The position numbers were made by a program, and so were the translations under genes. From assembly GCF_019422935.1 (NCBI RefSeq), contig NZ_JAHZCJ010000004.1, positions 200,933 to 264,932 of the forward strand: a DNA stretch of 64,000 nucleotides, in the 5' to 3' direction. Below, one piece after another: positions 1 through 7,313 of this stretch (the first letter of the stretch is position 1; every line of letters starts with the position of its first letter). This stretch comes from Desulfovibrio sp. (lineage in GTDB: Bacteria > Desulfobacterota > Desulfovibrionia > Desulfovibrionales > Desulfovibrionaceae). Under the pieces are notes generated by a model that worked only from the letters and a program-made list of their open reading frames with translations, was not told where the DNA came from and ran no database searches.

Positions 1-1144
1 GATTCACCGCAACAGGCGGCGTAACCTGGCCCACGGCAAGGTTGGTGGTCATCATGATGCCGAACCACACAGGATCCCACTGAAAATGCGTCATAATGGG
101 CAGCATGAAGGGCAGAAAAACATAGTAGATGGAAATGGCGTCCAGCAGCATGCCCGCAAGCAGCAGGATGATGTTTATCATGAACAGGACAATCCAGGGG
201 TTGTCGGAAATTCCAAGCAACACGCCGGAGCACTTTTCTACCAGCCCCACGGTTGAGCCCACCCAGGAGTACAGGCCTGCGCAGGTAACCACAATCATGA
301 CAACGGCCGTGGCCTTGACGGTTTCCGTGAGAATTTCAACCATCACCGAAAGGCTGTTGATGGTGCGGTAAATAAAGACGCCCACAAAAAGGCCGTAGAA
401 GATGGCAACCGCAGCGGCTTCGGTGGGGGTAAACACGCCGCCGTAAATCCCTCCCAGAATAACCACCGGGGTCATGATGCCCCAAAAGGCCTCGCGCAGC
501 GCCTTGCGGACAGGCTGTTGCCGCTCCTTGCCCTTGTACCCGTGCTTGCGGGATATGAGCAGCACCGCGCCCATAATGAATATGGCGACCACAACACCGG
601 GGATAAAACCAGCCGCAAAGAGCGCAGGCACAGAAACATCCGCAACACCGCCATAAACGATAAAGGCAATGCTTGGCGGGATGACGATGGCGAGCCCGGA
701 GGTAACGGAAACCGTTGCGGTGGCAAAGGCTTTATCATAGCCAGCCTTGGCCATGCCGGGAATAAGAATAAGGCCCAGCGCAGCAACTGTTGCAGGGCCG
801 GAGCCGCTCACCGCGCCCCAGAAGGTGGCAACCGCAACCGTGGCGACTGCCAGCCCGCCTGTCATGGAGCCGACCATGGCTTCCATGAGCGCCACGATGC
901 GGGCGGCAATGCCTGCGCGCTCCATTATGTAGCCTGCCAGAATAAAGAAGGGGATGGCCAGCAGGGGGAACTTGGCTATTCCTGCAAAGAAATTGTAGGA
1001 AAGCATGTTGAGTCCCATATCCCACTTCCACACCACAGCGAGGGCGGAAAAGCCCAGCGCCAGAGCAATGGGCACCCGCAGCAAAAGGGGGATGATAAAA
1101 AGCGCCAGCAGCCAGAATGCGGGATCGTGTAACAGGGAGTCCAT
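1..1144 (-). CDS. dctM: TRAP transporter large permease DctM (3' end cut by window edge)
   Basis: The 381 residues present read as a hydrophobic multi-helix protein typical of DctM, the large membrane subunit that forms the transport path of TRAP carboxylate carriers. The ATG at 1144 is preceded by AGGAGG (about 8 nt). Family-like stretches include WGAVSGSGPATVAALG, FTPTEAAAVAIFYGL and, at the truncated end, GQVTPPVAVN, the conserved segment near the C-terminus. About 45-60 residues are missing past the left edge. It lies 11 nt downstream of dctQ and 3' of dctP, so the three form one operon. Substrate cannot be read from the sequence. Confidence 0.93.
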   Translation of the reverse strand, partial: MDSLLHDPAFWLLALFIIPLLLRVPIALALGFSALAVVWKWDMGLNMLSYNFFAGIAKFPLLAIPFFILAGYIMERAGIAARIVALMEAMVGSMTGGLAVATVAVATFWGAVSGSGPATVAALGLILIPGMAKAGYDKAFATATVSVTSGLAIVIPPSIAFIVYGGVADVSVPALFAAGFIPGVVVAIFIMGAVLLISRKHGYKGKERQQPVRKALREAFWGIMTPVVILGGIYGGVFTPTEAAAVAIFYGLFVGVFIYRTINSLSVMVEILTETVKATAVVMIVVTCAGLYSWVGSTVGLVEKCSGVLLGISDNPWIVLFMINIILLLAGMLLDAISIYYVFLPFMLPIMTHFQWDPVWFGIMMTTNLAVGQVTPPVAVN

Positions 1145-1155
1145 AGTCCCGCCTC

Positions 1156-1638
1156 CTAAAAGTTGTTGGCGCGCTGGTCTTCAACGGCCCTTTGCGCAAT
1201 GCGGAAAATGATCAGCAGGGAAAACGCGGGCGTGGCGATGGTGTACCACCACACCGGAATCCCCAAAGCTTCGGAAGTAGCCTCAAGGTCGATTTCGTCC
1301 AGCACTTCAGTGAGTCCTGTCCAGAACAGAGCGCCAAAAAAGCATACCGCCAGCAGCACGGAGCCCCAATAGCATGTACGGCGAAAACGCCGGGGCAGGG
1401 CATCGTACAGGGCGGTCATGCCCAGGTGTCCGCCTTCGCGGAATGCCCTGGCTGTACCCAGCATGGTTATCCAGACAAAAAAATTGATGGTCAGTTCTTC
1501 TGTCCAGGCAAAAGAAAAAGAGGTGCAATAGCGCACTACCACGTTGATAAAAGCAATGGCCGCCATAGCAGCCAGCATGAACGATCCCAGGTAGTCCTCA
1601 AACCGTCTGTCCAGCAAACTCCACATGTTCTTGCCCAT
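1156..1638 (-). CDS. dctQ: TRAP transporter small permease DctQ
   Basis: About 160 residues with four predicted membrane helices and the family-like stretch FAWTEELTINFFVWITMLGTA, typical of DctQ, which pairs with DctM in the inner membrane. The start is uncertain. ATG 1638 gives MGKNMWSLLDRR; AGGAGG lies 14 nt upstream, which is long. ATG 1626 (MWSLLD) and the in-frame ATG 1665 are alternatives, but 1665 has no ribosome site. The gene sits between dctP (stop 1692) and dctM (start 1144), the usual P-Q-M order. Confidence 0.88.
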   Translation of the reverse strand: MGKNMWSLLDRRFEDYLGSFMLAAMAAIAFINVVVRYCTSFSFAWTEELTINFFVWITMLGTARAFREGGHLGMTALYDALPRRFRRTCYWGSVLLAVCFFGALFWTGLTEVLDEIDLEATSEALGIPVWWYTIATPAFSLLIIFRIAQRAVEDQRANNF

Positions 1639-1691
1639 CCCTGAAAAAGCCCCCTCCTGAGCCATTGCTGCAAAAGGGGGCTGTTGTAATG

Positions 1692-2792
1692 CTATTTCGC
1701 AGCATCCATGTCCTGCTCTGCCGCTTTGACAAGATCGGGGCCGATTTTGGCTGCCCAGTCATCGCGCACGGCCTGTGTGGCCTTGAAGAACTGCGCAGTC
1801 TGCTCCGGCGTAAGGTGCGTTACCGTCATGCCATGCTGCTCAAGGCAGGCATAAGGATCGGTAATTTCCGGGAGCTTGCCGATTTTTTCAAGGTAGGCCT
1901 TGGACTGTCCGTCATCCATGCCCAGGCGGGAGAGCGCCTTGCCGTAAAGCTCCATCTCCTTGGCGCAGGCCAGCAGAATCTGCTGGTCTTCAGGGGAAAA
2001 GCTCTTCCACACGCCGGGGTTTGCGCCCAGCATCAGGGGGTCAATGACGTAGTGCCAATCGCAGAGAAATTTGTGATAGTCCCATATTTTCAGGGGGATG
2101 TTGATGCCGTTGGTGGGATTTTCCTGCCCGTCCACAACACCCTGCTGAAAACCCGTGGTGGCTTCGGCCCAGTTCATGTTGACCGGGTTTGCGCCCAGGG
2201 CACGAAACGTATCAATAAAGATCGGGCTGCCCACCACACGAATTTTCAGGCCCTGCATATCTTCAGGTTTGGTGATGGGGCCTTTGCTGGTGGTCATTTC
2301 GCGGTAGCCGTTTTCGCCCCAGCCGAGGATTTTGACGCCCTTGCTTTCAACGGCGGCGACCAGCATTGCACCAGACTTGCCGGAGGTAACGGCGTCTATG
2401 GCTTTGTAGCGGTCGGGCTGCACAGCCATGAGAAAGGGCAGGGCTGTGAGGTTCAGCTCCTTGATTTGCGGCGACCAGTTGATGGGCGACGCCAGGGCAA
2501 AGTCAATTGCGCCGTTGCGCAGCATGAGAAATTCGGAAGTCTGCTTGCCTGCCAGCAACTGGCTGGAGGGATAGACCTTGATATTGATGCGCCCGTTGGT
2601 GCGCTCATGCACCAGTTCCGCAAAGCGGGTCGCCGTGAGGCCCCACCCGGATGTTGCGCCGGGCACCACGCTGAGTTTGTACTCGGCCTTGTAAGCCGCC
2701 GCAGCCGCCGGTTGCGGCAATGCGGTAAACACCCCGCCCGCCAGCAGGCAGACGAACACAACGCCCCATGTCCAACGCAAAAAGCCCTTCAT
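1692..2792 (-). CDS. dctP: TRAP transporter solute-binding protein DctP
   Basis: A 366-residue periplasmic substrate-binding protein. The start MKGFLRWTWG at 2792 follows GAGGAG and opens a clear signal peptide with charged KGFLR, a hydrophobic core and an AAAAA region, ending near residue 34. Family features are the early GWGLTATRFAELVHERTNGRI segment, LKIRVVGSPI with the arginine that usually binds the substrate carboxylate, and GVVDGQENPTNGI. It captures an organic acid and delivers it to DctQM. First gene of the operon. An ORF extending upstream of this start lacks a signal-peptide logic and is not used. Confidence 0.95.
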   Translation of the reverse strand: MKGFLRWTWGVVFVCLLAGGVFTALPQPAAAAAYKAEYKLSVVPGATSGWGLTATRFAELVHERTNGRINIKVYPSSQLLAGKQTSEFLMLRNGAIDFALASPINWSPQIKELNLTALPFLMAVQPDRYKAIDAVTSGKSGAMLVAAVESKGVKILGWGENGYREMTTSKGPITKPEDMQGLKIRVVGSPIFIDTFRALGANPVNMNWAEATTGFQQGVVDGQENPTNGINIPLKIWDYHKFLCDWHYVIDPLMLGANPGVWKSFSPEDQQILLACAKEMELYGKALSRLGMDDGQSKAYLEKIGKLPEITDPYACLEQHGMTVTHLTPEQTAQFFKATQAVRDDWAAKIGPDLVKAAEQDMDAAK

Positions 2793-3031
2793 AAAAACGG
2801 ACTCCTCATCAAAAAGGTGAGCGAAAAGGCCTTGCTCGCAAAGAATTGCGGGCAAAGATCAAGAATGCCGCGCCGGTTGGAGCGCGGCGGCTTTGTCCTG
2901 AAAACGAGATCCTTAAGGCAGCCTTGTGGGCCGATGGACGCCGGCAGGTGTTGCAGCGGGGCTTGTGGCCGGGCGTTGCCGCTGCAATGTACCCTCGGTA
3001 AAAAAGATCACGTGCAAGGTTTTGGTAATGA

Positions 3032-3047
3032 TGCCAGACTTATGCCT
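3032..3047 (-). promoter_or_regulatory. Weak sigma54-like promoter for dctPQM
   Basis: On the minus strand AGGCATAAGTCTGGCA carries GG and GC with the -24/-12 spacing of sigma54 promoters (consensus TGGCAC-N5-TTGCA). TRAP and Dct systems are often RpoN controlled. Several consensus positions are missing and the leader to dctP would be about 230 nt, so this is only a candidate. Confidence 0.22.
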
Positions 3048-3116
3048 GGGGGTCGAGATTTTTTTAAGCGTCAGCAGCATGCTCAATGGGTATGCTCAGA
3101 GTGTGGGGCAAGCGTG

Positions 3117-3145
3117 TTGAAAGCGGGCAGCAAGTTATTTATCAT
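3117..3145 (+). promoter_or_regulatory. Sigma70-type promoter for thioesterase gene
   Basis: TTGAAA at 3117-3122 and TATCAT at 3140-3145 are separated by exactly 17 bases, a near-consensus pair about 78 bases before the start codon. Confidence 0.5.
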
Positions 3146-3163
3146 CCACAAAGAATAAAAATT

Positions 3164-3196
3164 CGCATGCCTGTTGCCGCGAGCGTCTGGCATGCG
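3164..3196. promoter_or_regulatory. Inverted repeat in thioesterase leader
   Basis: CGCATGCC (3164-3171) and GGCATGCG (3189-3196) are perfect inverted copies 17 bases apart, lying between the predicted transcription start and the ribosome site. It could be an operator or an RNA hairpin. Confidence 0.4.
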
Positions 3197-3222
3197 CAAT
3201 ATTAAAAGCCAGCGAGGCACAC

Positions 3223-3627
3223 ATGAGCAATACTATTACGCCCGGCATGAACGGCTCGGCAGAAACCACTGTTACCGAGGCCATGCTGGCAAGCACGGTG
3301 GGCAGCGGCAAGGTCAGTGTTTTTTCCACAGCCATGATGGTTGCCTGGATGGAAGGGACCGCCGTGGATGTGGTGCAACCACGCCTGGAAGAAGACCAGA
3401 CAACCGTAGGAACCGGCATCAGCGTCAGCCATGTGGCAGCCACGCCGCTGGGCATGAAGGTGCGCTTTACCGCAGAAGTAACCGCAGTTTCCCCCAATGG
3501 CAAAGGCCTGAGTTTCAAGGTGGCGGCCTATGACGAGACCGGTCTGATCGGCGAGGGCACCCACGAGCGCGTAGTTGTGAACAAAGATAAATTTGAGGGC
3601 AGGACAAGGGACAAGGCAAAAGCCTGA
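3223..3627 (+). CDS. Hotdog-fold thioesterase, FlK (fluoroacetyl-CoA thioesterase)-like
   Basis: A 134-residue protein matching the single-domain hotdog thioesterase group that includes FlK. Visible family marks are a helix with a conserved acid (MMVAWMEGTAVDVV), the segment GTGISVSHVAATPLGMKV with the conserved His, and the C-terminal strand GEGTHERVVV. Such enzymes hydrolyse acyl-CoA thioesters in the cytoplasm. The real substrate is unknown; true fluoroacetate resistance should not be assumed. The ATG has only a weak GAGGC ribosome site. Own promoter upstream; probably monocistronic. Confidence 0.8.
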   Translation: MSNTITPGMNGSAETTVTEAMLASTVGSGKVSVFSTAMMVAWMEGTAVDVVQPRLEEDQTTVGTGISVSHVAATPLGMKVRFTAEVTAVSPNGKGLSFKVAAYDETGLIGEGTHERVVVNKDKFEGRTRDKAKA

Positions 3628-3728
3628 TGAAGGCCCCTCAGTGCGTGATTTCAGCGCCACAAGCATATGGGCTTTTGCGTAAAAACACAGTAAACTACTC
3701 AAGTCTATGCAACCCTTAAGGAGTAGTT

Positions 3729-4271
3729 ATGGGCAACCTTACCTTTGTCGGCATATCGGGCAGTCTGCGCAAGGCTTCGCGCAATACCGGGCTTTTGCGG
3801 TGCTGCGCAGCGCATCTTCCTCAGGGCGTAAATCTTGAAATTGCAGATATTTCCGCTCTGCCATTCTACAATGCGGATATTGAAAAACCCGCTGTGGTGC
3901 AGCGCCTCATTGATCAGGTGAGCGCAGCGGATGGGCTGGTTCTGGCCTGCCCCGAATACAACTATTCACTTGCTCCCGCGCTGAAAAACGCGCTGGACTG
4001 GCTCTCGCGCGAACCAGACCTCGCGCCCCTGACAGGCAAAACCGCCTGCATCGTGGGTGCTGGCGGCGGCATGGGCACATCGCGGGCGCAGTACCACCTG
4101 CGTCAGGTGTGCGTGTATCTGAACCTGCACGTGCTGAACAAGCCTGAGCTTTTTTCCAACGCTTTCACACCTGCCTTTGCCGATAACGGCGATGTGCAGG
4201 ACGAAGGCCTTGTGAACCAGGCAACGGCCCTCATGCAGGCTATGGCCGACTGGACTTTGCGTCTGAAGTAG
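3729..4271 (+). CDS. NADPH-dependent FMN reductase family protein
   Basis: A 180-residue flavodoxin-like fold protein. The N-terminal GISGSLRKASRNTGLL is the FMN phosphate-binding loop and CPEYNYSLAPALKNALDWLS is the family signature near residues 79-98. GAGGGMGTSRAQYHLRQ is also typical. Members reduce FMN, quinones, azo dyes or chromate with NAD(P)H in the cytoplasm. The start codon is set by AAGGAG at 3718-3723, 5 bases before ATG. It stands alone between the thioesterase and the Cys-cluster gene. Confidence 0.9.
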   Translation: MGNLTFVGISGSLRKASRNTGLLRCCAAHLPQGVNLEIADISALPFYNADIEKPAVVQRLIDQVSAADGLVLACPEYNYSLAPALKNALDWLSREPDLAPLTGKTACIVGAGGGMGTSRAQYHLRQVCVYLNLHVLNKPELFSNAFTPAFADNGDVQDEGLVNQATALMQAMADWTLRLK

Positions 4272-4354
4272 CCCCTCTTTCTGCCAGCCCCGTGGAAAGG
4301 CCGCTGCCTCGGCAGTGGTTTTTCTGCGGGGCTGCTCGTTGGTGAGGAGTGGAA

Positions 4355-4969
4355 ATGGCTGCCTGTCAGGGAAAAGACGTACAGCGCTTAAGGTACCAGA
4401 ATCATCGGTTTGAGCGCATGCCGGGCATGAGTCTGCTGCTGGACGCGTTTGCCCTGGTGGATTGCGGTGTCGCGGAGTCCATCGCACTCCAGGGGGAGCC
4501 GCCAGCCTGCGGGCCGGATTGCTGCCAATGCTGTATCCAGCCCATACCCGCGACCCCACTGGAAATTCTGGCCTTGCGCCTTTTTGCAGAACTGGAGCTT
4601 CCCCCCGCCCGGCGGGAGGCTCTCAAAGCAACCTTTGCGCTGTTCCACGGTAAGCGGGCAACTCTTGGGGACGCCTGCCCTTTCCTGCTGGAGAAATGCT
4701 GCGGCGCTTATCCTGTGCGTCCGATGGCGTGTAGGCGCTATGTTGTTTTCGGCCAGCCATGCAGTGCGGGCGAGGACGCCACCCAGACCCGGCCTGCTGA
4801 TGTGCTGCACCCGCGTCAGGCTGCCATGCAGGCTGCCTTGCGGCTCACATTGCCCTGGTACAGGGAGCGCTACTCCCTGCCGGAACACATTACTGCGGAA
4901 GAAACACAGGCTTTCTTTCGCGGTGTCACCACGGTCTTGCAAGCCGTGCCCTGGGCAAAATACGCCTAG
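4355..4969 (+). CDS. YkgJ-type cysteine cluster protein
   Basis: A 204-residue protein with the two Cys groups of the YkgJ/Fli-associated zinc- or iron-chelating family: CGPDCCQCC followed by PxTPLE near residue 50, and CPFLLEKCCGAYPVRPMACR near residue 108. The Cys residues probably bind a metal; the biochemical role of the family is not established. The start ATG (4355) lies 5 bases after GGAG; an in-frame GTG at 4349 overlaps that ribosome site and is less likely. It converges with the membrane protein gene that ends at 5034. Confidence 0.82.
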   Translation: MAACQGKDVQRLRYQNHRFERMPGMSLLLDAFALVDCGVAESIALQGEPPACGPDCCQCCIQPIPATPLEILALRLFAELELPPARREALKATFALFHGKRATLGDACPFLLEKCCGAYPVRPMACRRYVVFGQPCSAGEDATQTRPADVLHPRQAAMQAALRLTLPWYRERYSLPEHITAEETQAFFRGVTTVLQAVPWAKYA

Positions 4970-5033
4970 CCCCGCCGATTCAAGCTGAGCGCCAAACCAC
5001 GCCAGCTCAAACTCGCCGACCTTCTCAGGCTGG

Positions 5034-7178
5034 TCAGAGTTTTGACAAATCAAGCCGGAGCATGGGGCCGTTGTTCAGGCTCACAAAAAGGCCACGAGGC
5101 GCACTGACCGCCTGACTCACTGGCACTGCCAGATATTCACCGACTTTCCAGCCTTCAGCATGGAAATGGATTTGTTCACCAGCCACTGCGACCAGTATTT
5201 GCTGGTAGACGGAGCTTCCGCCAGTGCTGCCTGCAAGCATCTGCCGCTCCAGAATATGGGATGCCGCAAACTGTTGCAGAAATACGGGTATAAGCCTGCG
5301 CCAGTCAGTTTTGTTGAGCCGCAAAACCGCAATGCGTTCAATCTTTGAAATATCCTGCCCGTGAAGTACCAGCCACAAGTCGCTGAACGTGGTGGTAGCC
5401 GCTGTGGGTTGCACGTTTGACGGCGCGCCATTGGCGCGCACCAGCCACGCAGCGTCAATTCCCGCATCTTGCAAGGCCTGCGGCAAGCCCAGCGCTAGGG
5501 GTTTTTGCGCGGCCATGTCCGCAGGTGCTTCCAGCACCGCCACAGCTGCGGAGGCCACGGGCGGTGCGCTGTATACGCCGCCAAGGCCCAGCATCCAGGC
5601 CGCCCAGAGGTTGGGCCATGTCTCAGCCTGCGCGGGCAAGGCCTCGTCCATTTGGACAGGAAAAACCGTCGCCGGAATACTGCGCTGCACCACAGCCATG
5701 GGCAGGCTGGGGTCAACAGCTCTTTTGCGCGCGCCGGGCCGGTAGATTTCGCCAAGCAGGCCGAATCGCGGCGGTGCATCCTTTGGCTGGGCGGCGTCGC
5801 CCATGGCCTGCAGCGTGTCGTAGCGTTCCTGCAATTGCAGTCCAATGTGGAGCATGCTGCCATTGGCGGCATTGGTCATGGTGTTGCGCCAGTTGGAACT
5901 GCTGACAAGCAGAGCCAGCAGCGGAATAAGCAGCGCAACCATGAGTGCCCACTGAGGTAGCCGCGCCAAGGAGCGTTCCACCGCAGGCAAGGCGTTCAGC
6001 AAGCCCCAGAGGGCAAAGCCGCAGGCATAGGCTGAAATAATGGTCAGGCCTGCTGGCAGTTTGCCAGTGGAGCTGATGGTCACATCGCTGAGGGCATGCA
6101 GCACGGTGAGCAGGGCTGAAAGTCCCAGATACGCTGCCACGGCCAGAATCGCCATCAGCAGGCCGGAACGCGCAGTCCCCTTGCTCACGATGGGGCATTG
6201 CCCGCGCATGCCGCGCAGCAGAAGCACCAGCAGCAGAACAGCCCACGGCCACAGGCCGTCAAAAAACCAAAAGGCCACCTGCCGCCATTCGTCAAACGCT
6301 GCGGCAAGCTGGCGCAGCTGTACGTCAGCGCCGATATGGCGGGCAGCCCTGCGCACCTGATTGCCCGGAGCAAGAAAGGAAAACAGCAAAGCTCCAAAAA
6401 TCCATAGCCACAAAATACCCATATGGCGCAGGCGGGTGCGGGCGCTTTGCGTGACATCGGGTTCCGTCTCCCGTCTTGCAAAGCGATCCGCAAGGGCCAG
6501 CAGAACGGCAACCGTGCATGCCGCCAAAGCAGCCAGCGCCGAATGCTCAAACACACCCACGGTCAGCACGCCTACAATGATGGTCTGACGCCGCGCCTTG
6601 CGGGCCTCGGCTGCCGGGGCGGCCCACAGGCGGCAGACCATCCACAGAAAGACAAGGGTCATGGCCTGCAAAAGGCCCATGGTGAGCGCATCTGTCAGCA
6701 GGTAGAAGTTGGGCAGGCTCTGATGACCGGCGAGCACCACAAGCACGCCCAGCAATCCACAAAAAGCAGCAGGGCCGCGCCGTATGTTTACCACCCGCGC
6801 AAGGCCGAACAGCCCAAGCCCGAACAGCGCCGCAACGCCCGTGCAGACAAGTCCGTAAAGGGGGCGGATTTCTCCTGCCTTGCCCAGAAAAACCGCGAGA
6901 AAGTGGTAGGTATAGCGCCCGCTCCAGGTCAGCCATTCGCGGGCAACTTCATACAGCCCGCCGGGCAGGTCAAAGGGGAACATGGCTCTGGTGACTTCAT
7001 CAAAGTCGTCCCCGCGCGGAAACAGAAAGCCAAAGGCATAGGCAAAGGGCAGCAGCAGCGCTACAACCACCACCCACCAGCCCCAACCGGGGGCAGGCAA
7101 GGTGAAATGATTCGCCTGAAGCTCATGGGCCGGGGATTTACCGCTGTGCGCGGGGCAGAAATCGGCAGGGTGCGCCAT
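5034..7178 (-). CDS. Large multipass membrane protein, DUF6056/GT-C-like
   Basis: A 714-residue protein with roughly ten membrane helices in its first 450 residues and a soluble C-terminal 260 residues. Near the N-terminus an extracytoplasmic loop has RGDDFDEVTRA, an acidic loop like that of GT-C glycosyltransferases and related DUF6056 proteins; later loops hold FEHSALAALAA and LAPGNQVRR, also usual there. This suggests use of a polyprenyl-linked sugar at the periplasmic face, but that is inference. The start has only a weak AAGG site. Monocistronic, converging with the Cys-cluster gene. Confidence 0.6.
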   Translation of the reverse strand: MAHPADFCPAHSGKSPAHELQANHFTLPAPGWGWWVVVVALLLPFAYAFGFLFPRGDDFDEVTRAMFPFDLPGGLYEVAREWLTWSGRYTYHFLAVFLGKAGEIRPLYGLVCTGVAALFGLGLFGLARVVNIRRGPAAFCGLLGVLVVLAGHQSLPNFYLLTDALTMGLLQAMTLVFLWMVCRLWAAPAAEARKARRQTIIVGVLTVGVFEHSALAALAACTVAVLLALADRFARRETEPDVTQSARTRLRHMGILWLWIFGALLFSFLAPGNQVRRAARHIGADVQLRQLAAAFDEWRQVAFWFFDGLWPWAVLLLVLLLRGMRGQCPIVSKGTARSGLLMAILAVAAYLGLSALLTVLHALSDVTISSTGKLPAGLTIISAYACGFALWGLLNALPAVERSLARLPQWALMVALLIPLLALLVSSSNWRNTMTNAANGSMLHIGLQLQERYDTLQAMGDAAQPKDAPPRFGLLGEIYRPGARKRAVDPSLPMAVVQRSIPATVFPVQMDEALPAQAETWPNLWAAWMLGLGGVYSAPPVASAAVAVLEAPADMAAQKPLALGLPQALQDAGIDAAWLVRANGAPSNVQPTAATTTFSDLWLVLHGQDISKIERIAVLRLNKTDWRRLIPVFLQQFAASHILERQMLAGSTGGSSVYQQILVAVAGEQIHFHAEGWKVGEYLAVPVSQAVSAPRGLFVSLNNGPMLRLDLSKL

Positions 7179-7270
7179 ATGCTGACAGACCTTGTGTTTA
7201 CGCGGGAGGCCCCGTAACCGGAACCCCCCGCGCTGTATTTTGGGAATGTATGCTGGCCTTGCCTGAAACA

Positions 7271-7298
7271 GGAGGCCGACCCTGCATGGGCGGCCTCC
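7271..7298 (-). terminator. Hairpin after FAD/Fe-S dehydrogenase gene
   Basis: GGAGGCCG (7271-7278) and CGGCCTCC (7291-7298) pair perfectly around CCC-TGCAT-GGG. It lies 16 bases beyond the stop of the minus-strand dehydrogenase gene. The following run has only three Ts, so termination may be partial. Confidence 0.5.
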
Positions 7299-7313
7299 CT
7301 GATGATAAGGCTA

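Larger units (their letters stand above)
2793..3222. other. Intergenic region between dctP and the thioesterase gene
   Basis: These 430 bases separate two divergent genes. No convincing protein gene was seen. The right part holds a good sigma70-type promoter for the thioesterase and an 8-bp inverted repeat after it. The middle holds a weak sigma54-like site for the dct operon. Each is listed separately. Confidence 0.6.

Noticed and set aside
1665..3158. A 497-residue open frame opposite dctP
   Set aside because: Contains no domain and lies antisense to an intact signal-peptide-bearing DctP.
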